A stretch of 64,000 bases of DNA from the NCBI GenBank assembly GCA_021613335.1, contig JAJTWR010000471.1, positions 1-64,000 on the forward strand. Direction: 5' to 3'. Source of the DNA: Whitmania pigra (taxonomy: Eukaryota; Annelida; Clitellata; Hirudinida; Haemopidae). Position 1 is the stretch's first letter; each line of letters starts with the position of its first letter. The position numbers were made by a program, and so were the translations under genes. A model generated the notes under the pieces. It was not told where the DNA came from and ran no database searches. It saw nothing but the letters and a program-made list of their open reading frames with translations. Shown here in pieces: positions 10,013 through 20,901 of the stretch.

Positions 10013-10083
10013 GCATCGGTGGTTCATTGGTAGAATGCTCGCCTGCCACGCGGGCGGCCCGGGTTCGATTCACGGCCGATGCA
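10013..10083 (+). tRNA. tRNA-Gly(GCC), mismatch variant
   Basis: CACGG T-stem strand plus a G-to-T change in the D-loop (box A). Confidence 0.8.
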
Positions 10084-10223
10084 CGTCCTTTTGCCAAGCG
10101 CTTTGAGACTAGAAGGCCGACGGATGTGAAGGCCGACGGACGAGATGTCGAAAGGGAGAAGAAAACGTCCCCTCGATTGAACGTTGTCGATGGATAGGTG
10201 TCCGAACGCAGAGGCCGTGCGTC

Positions 10224-10296
10224 GGGGAACTAGCTCAGATGGTAGAGCGCTCGCTTAGCATGCGAGAGGTACGGGGATCGATACCCCGGTTCTCCA
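10224..10296 (+). tRNA. tRNA-Ala(AGC)
   Basis: Last AGC copy; intact cloverleaf. Confidence 0.96.
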
Positions 10297-10411
10297 GTGA
10301 GTGCTTGGGCGTTTTTGGTCTGTTCTTACGAAAACCGGAAATAGCAATGTTTGAAGGGCGGGAAAGAATCGCGAAGGTATCGGTGTAGCCTCGATCGTAT
10401 AGACGGCTATC

Positions 10412-10484
10412 GGGGAACTAGCTCACACGGTAGAGCGCTCGCTTTGCATGCGAGAGTTACTGCGATCGATACCCCGGTTCTCCA
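10412..10484 (+). tRNA. tRNA-Ala(TGC), broken T-arm
   Basis: Carries the CTGCG 5' T-stem strand with a normal CCCCG 3' strand, so two pairs are lost; the reverse intermediate of 9411. Confidence 0.77.
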
Positions 10485-10607
10485 GAAGTGGGGATTTTGT
10501 TTCGGTTTGTAACCGAATGAGACGACCATTCTCTGCTTGTAAGACAACGAGTAATGGTTGAAACGGGTCGTGCAGACGTGATGGATCGCCGACTCGGCTT
10601 TCGTTCA

Positions 10608-10678
10608 GCATCGATGGTTCAGTGGTAAAATGCTCGCCTGCCACGCGGGCTGCCCGGGTTCGTTTCCCGGCCGATGCA
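10608..10678 (+). tRNA. tRNA-Gly(GCC), decayed edge copy
   Basis: Terminal copy with several substitutions in the acceptor, D-stem, variable region and T-loop. Array similarity fades within the next 30 bp. Confidence 0.7.
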
Positions 10679-10690
10679 CGCCCTTTTGCC

Positions 10691-12545
10691 AAGCGCTTTG
10701 GGACGAGAAGGCCAACGGTCTATATGTTGAAAAGGAGAAATTAGCGTTTCCTATCGATTCATTGATTGTTGTTAATTGTAGAGCATATAACGTCCTCTAA
10801 ATAGACACCGCAGTTTATATGTCTCAAATCTTGACTTGGATATCGCACATAATGATGAGCTTAAACAATACTTCGTTATTAGCGTTCCATTTCTGATATT
10901 TTGCGTTCCGTACCATGGACCTGGAATCCATTCTAGGACCGGACTGGTGACAATCTATAGTAGAATCATCAACATGTCTTCGGTTTGTTTTTTTCAGGAG
11001 TTAAAATTGTTGATGTTGAGTCTGAATACTGGACATAAGAAGGATGGAGTCAACCCCCTAGAATATATTCTTCTCAGTTCTGAGAAACCGAAATGACATT
11101 AGGTTTGCTAAGACAAACAAAAAATCATTCCCATCATTTTGTTGTGCTGATAAACCAGAAAAACACCACTTAACCTGGCAATATATCTCATAAAATATCA
11201 AAAGTTTGTTTGCATTAATTGTTGTTCAAAAAATATTGTTATTATTTGTATTATAATATGATAATTAGAACTTTTAAAAATAAAAAGTGTGAACTCCCAG
11301 TGTATTTAATTTGTCTTAAATGAAATGAAGTTTGTAAATAATATAAAAAATGTGTGTTGGTTTTCATGATTTAGATGATGTTATGGAATCCAGAGCAAAG
11401 ACAAAATTGGCTGAGTTGACATCGAACATCGTTTCTGAAACTGATGTCATTGAAAAAAGTAAAAGCTGGCAGTCGGAAAAGAAACCCCTTGAATTAATAA
11501 CAGCTGAATTTTTCTCAATAAAATGGATGTAATCCAAAAATTTGTATTCTTCAGTCTTACATATATTGCTGGGAAACTCGTCATTAATGGTTTAGGGATT
11601 GGGCTGGGCAACCCGTGCTTAATGATGCGGGGCCCGTGTGGTGCCCACAAACACAAACCAGCGGGCTACCCGAGTGGAACCCGTGTCACGGGACCCGACT
11701 GATGCCCGCGTTCAAAACCCAGGCGGGTCCCTATTTCTTGTGCTTGCTGGGATTAGTAATACTAGTCCAACTTCCTAAACACAGAATACAAAGTATAAGA
11801 TTCGGTTTCAGATCGTCAAAATTGGCTAAAGGTAGCAACGTGCAGTTCTCAAAACTTTTAGCTGAAAGTGTGTCCTCAAAATTTTGTGGGGATGGTTGAG
11901 TGGGTAAATAACTCCCTGTGCTCCCTCCTTCTTTTACCAATGATGTTCTTAGAAATTATTCATAGAACATTGAAGAAATTTGTCCATAGCGACCTACCCA
12001 TTTCAAATTTTTGAGAAGTATGAACATTTGAACGATTTTGGAAAAAAACCTGTTAAAGATATTGAGTGTTACTTAAGTATGTTTCAGATCTGCGTTGGCT
12101 TTTTCTTCGACTTCGAAAAATATTGTCACGCGTTAACATGTTTTTAATTAGTCGATTAACGAATTTCTGGCTTTAAATAATTAGCATCGCTCCTTGTGTC
12201 ATGTGATTCTGAGTTTTTGAGGTCATGTTTATCGGTGGTTCAGTTTTACCTTAGCAAACAACAATTCTTCAATATATATATATATATACTTATAATCATA
12301 TTTGCTTTTAATTAGCAAAATATTATTTGGTATATTCATATTTTCCATTGTTTTGCCCAGGACTTAGTTTACCTTTTATTTACCTGCACCTATACTTGTA
12401 ATCATGACGTTAATTTGCCCCTAAAGTACAGAATTTTAATTGTTAAGAGGGACGTTTACTTATCTGGCTTCCTGCTGATAACATTCGCATTTATAAAGCT
12501 TCTAAAACTTTCAATAGACAGCGTATCAATTTGCCGCTGAACGAA
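10691..12545. other. Intergenic, no gene recognised
   Basis: AT-rich DNA between the tRNA array and the first mannosidase gene. Reading frames here (longest at 10,836-11,096) resemble no family I know and lack splice or codon support. At about 11,590-11,740 a GC-rich patch repeats CCCG/CGGG motifs, as in the ends of some DNA transposons. The promoter of the mannosidase gene should lie in the last few hundred bases, but I see no diagnostic element. Confidence 0.6.
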
Positions 12546-15500
12546 ATGTCTAGTTTGTTAAAGCTTTTTCTGTTTGCAATTCTGGGCTTTGTCGAACCTC
12601 GGGGGTTATTGTTCTCACCAACATTACATGAAGTTAACGAATGGAAACTAGAAATAAATCCTGCGCTTTCGTTGAGGGAAAATGCAAATGCCTGCGGATA
12701 CGAAGTAAATATCAATGTGTTTATTTTATGCGAGGTATTTATGTTTTAATGCTTGCAGGCCTGTGATTTAGGAAAACCTAACATGGTCAATGTTCACTTG
12801 GTGCCTCATAGTCACGATGATGTTGGATGGCTGGAAACAGTTGATCAATATTATTACAATTGTGACTTTTACTTTTTAAAATAATTCAGTTTGAAGCAAT
12901 AATTTGTCAACTGTAAATATATTACTTTAGATGTCCAGTATATTTTGGATACTTCAGACAGTGAACTCCAAATGGATAAGAAAAAGAAGTTCATATATGT
13001 GGAGATGGCATTCTTTTATCGATGGTGGAATGAATTAGATGATGAGAGGAAAGAAACAGTAAGAAATGTCATCAATAAAGGTATTGACATTTAATTATAT
13101 AAATTAATCTCTTTTTCAAAATTGCATTAATATCTTCATAAAATTAATTACAATTAAGGTCGTTTGGAATTTATATTGGCTGGGTGGAGCATGAATGATG
13201 AAGCTTCCACTCATTATTCCGCCATTATTGACCAGCACACGCTCGGGTTTGATTTTCTCAAGGAAAATTTTGGTGAATGCGGTGTACCTAAAATAGGCTG
13301 GCAGATTGATCCATTTGGACATTCTAGAGAACAGGCTTCTATTTTTGCTCAAGTCTGTATGAGATAGTCTTGTGGTCTTGCTAAAGCCAATCAATATCAA
13401 ATATTCAGCATTTAATATTAAGGTAACCAATAACCTTGATTGAATAATATGCCAATTTCAGTTTGGGTTTGATGGCTTGTTTTTTGCCCGTCTTGACTAT
13501 CAAGATTATGAGAAGAGGAAAAGTTCAAAAACTCTGGAAAGCATGTGGTTTGGAAGTGATTCACTGGGTCAGTTGTGCTTTTTAAATCAATTCTTATATG
13601 AATTTTGTTTCTTGTGAAGGTCTTCTTGATATTCAACAACCATTAATAATAACAATAATGATAATAATAATATTAATAGTTAATTTTTTTTCAATCAAAT
13701 CTTTTATTCCATTCATTCACCTATCCACAATGTAGCATTTTTTCCAAAGTTCAAAGGTTAGAGCTACTGAAAGCATTGCTGAATTAGATATTGTAACCCT
13801 AATAGAATAAAATAAAAACTTAAAAGCTGATAACTGGCTTCAGAATAGCTTTCATCATAGAAATTGACAACTTAAAGATGCAATGGCATCAATACAATTA
13901 AAAAAAAAATCTTTTTATTATTAGGTATGTTTCTTGTCAATAAAATGTCTACATAAAATAAAGTAAAAGGACTCTTCACTTTGTTTATCTTTTATAATTT
14001 AAAATCTTTTGTATGTTTGTCTGCTTTATTTATTCTTTAGTTTCTTTAAGTGTATTTGTGTAGAATAATTGGTAATAAGAATGAACAAGATAAATTCCTA
14101 CTTTAGAACCTGTTGGTCGCCTGAATGATGTTTTTGGTGCAAGGGACTTTTGCAAGCATTAATTTGAATTGTATTGATGCCATTACTTCATTAATTTATC
14201 AAATTCTAAGATGAATGTTATATTATAAAACTTATTATTTATGCACATTATGGCTCCTGTTAATTCTGGCCAATAATCAGTTTTGCTTTAATTAATTTGA
14301 ATTCAATGATCAATAACAATATTCAGTGATTTATCGAGAAACTATTTGGGAGTATTACCAAGATTCTATTGTTTTGAGAGCTTTTATAATCTGTTCATGA
14401 ACCAGTTGTTCTGGTTTTGAGATATGGTCAAGGATAAGTTGCTGATATGCAAGAGACAAGTGTTATTTACGAGTGGCATCTTTTTATCTGATTTTAAATG
14501 TCTTTGTCTATTTTTGTGCCAAGGACACCAGTTATTTTTAGAATTTGTATCTCCTTAGATGATCGATCAAGTTTATTTACTGGTGCTCTTTATGACATGA
14601 CATATGGTCCTCCTCAAGGTTTCTGTTTTGAGTGTAATGGCATAGTTCCTGTTAAAGTTAGTATTGCATGATTGAATCTAATATTTTAAAGCTTTGTTGA
14701 TCCATGCAATAGTCAGTTTGAATTTGATATTATTAGTGTTGGTTCAGAAATAAATGAATAAACAAATTAATTATTATTATTCATCATGCATATATATTTC
14801 AAAATCTTGAATGCAATTGCGTAGGATGATAGTGGACTCATTGGCTTTGGTTTTTATGCAGATTGCATTCTTTTAATTAATGGATAAATGTTAAATGAAA
14901 ATACATTGTTCTGGTACATGTATTTGATGTTTTATTTTATTAGGATCGCACAGACTTAGATGACTATAATGCTGATCAAAAAGTGAAGCAATTTCTAGAT
15001 ATTGCCAATAAGCAGGTTGGATGATTAAAAATTCAATAATTATCATTTCGGAAATTGTTGGCATAATCATTTTAATTCATATTTGATTTAAGGCTTCCCA
15101 CTTTACAACCAATCACATAATGTGGACAATGGGTTCTGACTTTCATTACAAGAACGCAAGGCTAAACTTTAAAAATATTGACAAGCTCATATTAAATGTC
15201 AACAAGATGGTATGTTATCTGACCACCACAAACTTTTCCAAACCCTATGAAAAAACATTGTCCATCTTTCAGCAAGCTAATGGGAGCAAAGTAAATGCCT
15301 TTTATTCAACTCCTTCGTGTTATCTTTATGCGCTGAACAAAGCGAACATGACGTACACTTCAAAGTCTGATGACTTCTTCCCTTATGCCCATCGACCTCA
15401 TTCATTCTGGACAGGATATTTTACCAGCAGATCTACCTTGAAAGCTTATGAAAGAACCTCTAATAGCTTACTACAGGTTGTTTTTTTTTATTTTTTAGAA

Positions 15501-15775
15501 CTATTTTTTCACAACTAAGTTATGACTGAACATTGGCTGATGGTACAGCTAGTTCCCACCACTTGATCTTTAACCTTAATGTTGTAATTGTAACATTTTT
15601 ATGAACAAAATGCCATGCAACTGGGAGTTACAAACCAGATTGAAGTCGGTCATCTAACTGATGATTGTGTTGAATCTTTGTTTGGCAAATTTATTGTAAT
15701 TTAATTATAAGGGACTAAATGACATTGATATGGCACCTCAGACATGTACATGGTGCCTTAAAAATTTACTATTAC

Positions 15776-15809
<34 letters not shown>

Positions 15810-18800
15810 TAGAGGTTTCCAAATTAACAGGTTTGCAAACAATTGGATGTTTTGGGATTGTTAGTCAATAAATTGAGTGGCTATCAGAATGTGGATGTCT
15901 TAAGTAAGTTGTGATTTTTCGACTTAAATGGTGATAAATAAGTCTTAAACTAACAAGTTTCAAATAAACAAGTTTTATATTTTAAGCTTTTTATAAACAT
16001 GTTTTTTTTAACAGAGCAAGCATTGGGCGTCCTTCAACATCACGATGGAGTCAGGTGTGACTTTTCTTTTGTAATACTTGGTTAGGATGTAAAAACTGCT
16101 ATGTGGTAATTATTTTTTTTAGTGGAACATCCCAGCAGCATGTGGCATATAATTATGCAGAAATATTAAGCAAAGGTGTTGGGAAGTGCCAGGTAGTTTA
16201 TTTGGCTTATTAGTTTTTTCATCTTTGTTTAATATCACTTTACATATTTGTAAATTTATTTTTTTAAGGATGTTGTTCAAAAAGCTCTCAAAATGCTTTT
16301 GGATTCAACACTTAAACTTAGATATGGAACAGTCAGTGACATCAAATTCTGTAACTTGCTTAACGTTTCCAGCTGTCAGTTCACAGAATCCATGAACAAT
16401 GTATTTAGATCAATTTTCTTCAAATTATTCATGTTAAAATAAGTCCAGTTGGTGAGTAATCACTTTTTTCAGTTTGGAGTGATTGTCTATAATCCTCTTG
16501 GTCAGAAATTATCCACCTATGTCAAGTTGCCTGTTTCACATGTTAACTTTCGAGTTTTGAGCCCAGAACAGAAACCCGTTCTTTCACAGGTTTGATTGAT
16601 TTTTGCAGGCAATATGTCACAATGGATGTTTTCATGATTTTTCTAAAATTTCTCAATTTCATAACATTTATTTGTAAAAGATGCAGAATGAGGAGATGTA
16701 ATAACATCATTTTTAGATGGTTCCACTGAGCGTAGCAACTAAAAATCTACCCGATCGCTTCCAAAGCAATTCCAGCCATGAACTCGTTTTCCAAGTTGAT
16801 CTTCCTCCACTGGGATATTCTACCTACTTTGTACAGAAAACAAATTGTAAGATGACATGATAACATGAAACATATTTGATGAGTTTTTATGAGTAAGATT
16901 TTTTTCATGAATTATTGAAGTTGAAACTTTTGAAAATTCTGAGTCTGTCACCAGTCATCCTTCTTCAGTTGGAATTGTGGTTGAAAATGAGGTGAGCTTT
17001 ATAATCAGATGAATGCTTTCGTATCTTATTTATCATTACAATTTTCATATCTTATTTGGAGCCTAATGCTTTGTAAGTAATACAGTGCTTGAATTTGTGA
17101 TGATCTCTTTTTGATTGCATCTTAAATTGTCCAGTTCTTGAGGCTGTCATTTGACAAGGAGACTGGCTTGTTGGCTTCGATTGAAAATTTGGAGAGCAAA
17201 ATTAAGGTGGATGCAAGTCAGGCTCTGCTTTACTACAAATCAAAAGTAGGAAGTAACATTAAGCCTGATAATCAAGCATCTGGTGCTTACGTCTTTAGAC
17301 CGGATGGAAATGTGAACAAAATCAATTCTGGAAAAGCAGAAAATGTTGTCGTCAAGGTAACGGATTATTTGTCTTTTCTTAAACAACTTGGTTGGTTAAT
17401 TTGAATTATTTTATCAAAATAATTTAGTAATTGAGTAATTATAGTAGATGGTCTAAAGAGAGTCAAAGATGCTTCATTTTCAGGGCACTCTGATGACAGA
17501 GGTTAGACAGACATTTTCAAATTGGGCAACTCAAGTAATAAGATTGTACAAAGGGGCTAGGCATTTTGAGTTGGAATGGACAGTCGGACCTCTCCCGTAA
17601 ATAGCTGCATTTTTTGCTTCCTAATTTTGTCCCAATAAAAATACATTTGTTCCAGGGAAGGCACAGAAGTTGTTTCATCGTTTGAGACCTCAATTCAGAG
17701 CAACAAAACTTTCTACACTGATGCGAACGGACGACAGATGATGAAACGAGTGTTGGTTTATATTTTTGCACTTGATATGCTATGCATCTTAATACATCAT
17801 CATTTGTGCTGTTGGAATCTTTCATATTTTATCATTTATTATTATTTTATAATGTTCCATGTCCTAAATTGATAAATAAGTCAGCACATGTTTAGTCCAT
17901 TTGCAAGAATTTCTACCATGAGTGACACTCAAAAGATGTTGTGAGGCAATTACTCGACCATTGACGAGTGGTGATTAAACATCACTTGAGTGGATCAAGC
18001 GATGAATAATTTGTTTAATTGCCTCGTGATAAACATTGATAAAGACATCACTCGCTTAGTGATGTTTTTATTTATCTATACCAGGAGTCACAGCCCTGCA
18101 ACATCAGTTCATCAGACCCATGCCTTAAATTTACTATATTCAAATTTAAATTATTCAGTCTAGAATTTACTACTATTAATTTTAAATTATTACATCTAGC
18201 TTTTCTTGATTATTGTAATGTTTGCTTATTTCATGTTATCCCAAGTCATTCCCTGGCTTATGCTCTGATGGTTTTCATGGCAAATACAAAAATATATACA
18301 TAAATCTTTTGGCCATTAACACCACTTGTTGAATTTTGCTGCCACTTACCTGATGTTGAGTTTCCAAAACTGAATAAATTTGCCTCTGGTATGGCATTGG
18401 TATTTGGAACAACTTATGTGAGTGAGCAAACATTCTCAAAAATGAAGCGTTTGAAGTCAACATGTCGAATGAGATTGACTGATTGACTTGATTTGAAAGC
18501 AATTCTCTTGATTGGATGCAGCAATTCCAAACCAAATGTTGACGATGTCTTGTAACCCAAACATTAGTTTTACAAATCCCACAAACCTTTTTTGCTGATT
18601 AGTTTGTGAGGTTCATACATGTGTGCACTAGGTCAAACCATCTTTTTGCCAAGGTCGCCTTCTTTGATAACTTTTCTAATAAATAAGTATTTTGGTTGTC
18701 CACTCCCCCATGGAATGGTAAACTTACTTTTTTGTCCTTATCCAAGAGCTTTCGTTCTGACTTGCTAGCATTGTACAGAATGATTATGCAAAAGTTTGAT

Positions 18801-20241
18801 GATCCCTGATCTAGTCAAATATTTATTTTGAAGTACATGTTTATGGATGTGATGTCTTTGTGCAGAGTTGATTATCGACCGACGTGGGAACTCCAACAAA
18901 CTGAACCTGTTGCTGGAAATTACTATCCCGTCAACAGTAGGATTCTTTTAAAGGTCACCACCATTCTGATAATGATCGCATTCTTTCAAGCATTGAGTTG
19001 CAATTCAATTTTTACTTTCCTTTTACAAACTTGATAATTCTTATAGATTTAGAATTAGTTTCAATGGAATTTATTTCTTATTAAGATTTCTATAACACCC
19101 TCATCTAGGATGTTGCCAAGAAGATCCAATTGACGATTTTGACTGACAGATCTCAAGGTGGTGCCAGCCTGAGAAATGGGCATGTTGAACTGATGGTACA
19201 CACATTGATTCTCTTTAGCTCTATTTTTAACGCTGTTTTGATACTGGTTGTTTTTTTCTATGTTTTTTGTAAGTGCTACCTTGAAATTATTTGTTACATA
19301 AATGGATTTATGTATTGAATTTAATAACTGAAAAACTTTTAAAGCTTCACAGGAGGACAATCTCAGATGATGCCCTTGGAGTGGCTGAACCACTTAAAGA
19401 AGACGGGGTTGATGGGAAACCACTTATTGTCAGAGGTTGTTCAAAGTTTCATTCACCTCCGTTCTCAAAACTGATGGCAAATTCTCCAGATATTTATCCA
19501 ACTTATTTAAATTCAGGTAGCCATTATGTTATCCTTGATACAATAGAGTCCTCAACTTCCCTGCACAGATCAATGGCTCAGTACCTTTACATGTCTCCTT
19601 ATTATGGATTTTTCAATCTTGATCAGAGTCCACAAGAATTTGTTGAGCAGTTTAATTATAAGGTATAAGTTTTATTTGAATTATTTGTAAATTTGTTGTG
19701 TTTAACTGTTCATGAGTTGAATAAAAATAAAAATATTTGCTCCAGTGGAGTGGATTGAAATCCCTTCTTCCTGACAATGTTCACATTCTGACACTCGAAG
19801 AGTGGCACAATGGCAAAGTGTTACTAAGACTCGAACATTATTTCGAGAAGAACGAGGACCCTGAACTCTCCAAACCTTCAACTGTTTCCTTAAAAGTTGG
19901 CTTTAATACTTGTTATATGATCAACTGAAATCATAATATAAATAATTTAAAATCATTGCCTTAGGATCTCTTCTCAACTCTCAAAGTGAAATCTGCTGAA
20001 GAATACACATTGGGAGCCAACAAGCCTATTGGTGAGGCCAAGAGACTTCAATGGAATGTGCAGGGCTATGGTAAAACTCCAAAAGGTACTGAAAGATTCT
20101 TAATTGAAATCGAAAGTTTGTCATTTCTTACATGATCTCATTTCAGACATGGACAAATTCGTTACTCCATTTGACCAGAAAACCATGGAAATTGAACTGA
20201 AATCCATGCAGATTCGTACATTTCTACTCACTTTAGAATGA
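12546..20241 (+). CDS. MAN2B1: Lysosomal alpha-mannosidase (GH38), paralogue 1
   Basis: This retaining exo-alpha-mannosidase trims mannose from N-glycans during glycoprotein breakdown in the lysosome. There are 26 exons: 12546-12704, 12759-12861, 12931-13080, 13159-13352, 13462-13567, 14559-14656, 14944-15015, 15093-15209, 15273-15476, 15831-15903, 16015-16054, 16123-16192, 16269-16400, 16473-16589, 16717-16846, 16921-16991, 17135-17356, 17484-17596, 17656-17751, 18866-18953, 19109-19195, 19345-19435, 19517-19662, 19746-19895, 19965-20085, 20147-20241. The sum is 3,045 nt, or 1,014 residues; human MAN2B1 has 1,011. Residues 1-20 form a hydrophobic signal peptide after the ATG at 12,546. Zinc ligands are H72 and D74 (HSHDDVGW), the nucleophile is D188 ([12 protein letters not shown]), and LQHHDGVSGTS lies near residue 435. 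Compared with human the nucleophile is 8 residues early because the loop after HSHDDVGW is shorter. Introns are mostly 50-400 bp; introns 5 and 19 are about 1 kb. The exon 2/3 junction is the least certain. Confidence 0.93.
13568..14558. other. Intron 5 of paralogue 1, nothing recognised
   Basis: About 1 kb of AT-rich sequence with no coding similarity, transposase motif or clear inverted repeat that I can see. Confidence 0.6.
15770..15808. repeat. (TTA)n microsatellite
   Basis: About thirteen TTA repeats just upstream of mannosidase exon 10. Confidence 0.9.
17941..18066. repeat. Small inverted-repeat segment
   Basis: GTGAGGCAATTA and TAATTGCCTCGTGA form an inverted pair about 75 bp apart. 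A second hairpin ACATCACT-CGCTT-AGTGATGT lies at 18,044-18,064. It directly precedes the hAT relic and may be another small non-autonomous element. Confidence 0.55.
18082..18808 (+). mobile_element. hAT transposon relic in intron 19
   Basis: The plus strand at about 18,360-18,545 encodes a hAT C-terminal dimerisation region ([19 protein letters not shown]) followed by a stop, like ZBED/GTF2IRD2-type transposases. The right end is AAAGTTTGATGATCCCTG and the left end CAGGAGTCA, a degenerate hAT inverted repeat. The flanks ATCTATAC and ATCTAGTC look like a decayed 8-bp target duplication. It sits between exons 19 and 20 in the same orientation as the gene. Confidence 0.7.
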
Positions 20242-20901
20242 CAAGATTCATCTCAGATATGGTGATTGGAAGAGATAATTTGGCTAATTTGATATCACTG
20301 TCGATTTTGATTATGCATTTTGCGTTTTTAGAGACATAAATCATTAAGATGTGAGTCTATGCTACTTCATGATAAGTATGTAATGATGTTGAGACTTGTT
20401 ATTGCCTGAAACGAAGTATTGAAACGTTCGAATTACTAGTGAGATCTTGAAACGATTCAATGTTCGTTAGGTCTGGAAAGTTGTAGCACAGAGTCAATAT
20501 CAACAAACGCAGTTACCCCAAAATCAGTCATGCTGTTAAAGTAAGCCCCAGCGTTCAAAAAGCAATTTATTATTTCCGTTGACGATATTTGTTAATTGAT
20601 CCATTACAAATGAGCATTGAGCCATTTAGATGAAACAAAAAATTATTAGAGTGTTTTAATTAACTTTTAAACAATTCGAAATAATTTGAGATGTTTTCCT
20701 GCAAAGCGGAGAACTGTGGAATTATTAGTTGGATTTATCGTTTCAGGAAGGAATAGAGTTTGCATCGATAGACAGTGATGTCATTGTGCTTTGATTTCGA
20801 TGAATGCTCGTCATAATAATAATTCTAAGTGTATCTGTGTCTGCTAAGAATCGTGTTTGGTGAGCAGACGTTGCTTCGTTTTATGACTGCGGCTGGACGC
20901 A
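20242..20901. other. Intergenic spacer between mannosidase paralogues
   Basis: This holds the 3' flank of paralogue 1 and the presumed promoter of paralogue 2. The sequence after the two stop codons is unrelated, so the spacer was not part of the recent homogenisation. No promoter element is identified. Confidence 0.6.

Larger units (their letters stand above)
1..10690 (+). repeat. Tandem tRNA-Ala/tRNA-Gly array
   Basis: This is a higher-order tandem repeat in which Ala(AGC) genes recur at 1811, 2813, 3815, 4815, 5816, 6815, 8222, 9223 and 10224, giving a period of 999-1002 bp with one 1407-bp interval. A full unit is Ala(AGC), Ala(TGC), Gly(GCC), Ala(TGC) variant, Gly(GCC) variant, all on the plus strand, with spacers of about 115-150 bp that are themselves highly conserved. 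Short T-runs follow each gene: TTTTT after AGC genes, TTTT after most TGC genes, TTTT about 8 nt after Gly genes. These fit Pol III termination, so the loci are probably independent transcription units with internal promoters. The array begins inside a spacer at base 1, so it continues beyond the left edge. On the right it ends at about 10,690 in unrelated DNA. Translations of the repeat give long but meaningless reading frames. Confidence 0.97.

Noticed and set aside
231..10097. Many open frames of 60-200 residues on both strands of the tRNA array
   Set aside because: They are translations of tRNA genes and spacers, recur with the repeat period, and match no protein family.
1..10690. CRISPR-like regular repeats
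   Set aside because: The repeats are tRNA genes of 71-73 nt in a 1-kb cassette with conserved, not unique, spacers, in a eukaryotic context.
12230..12250. tRNA-Gly-like fragment (ATCGGTGGTTCAGT)
   Set aside because: Only 14 bases of D-arm similarity without the rest of a cloverleaf; probably chance.
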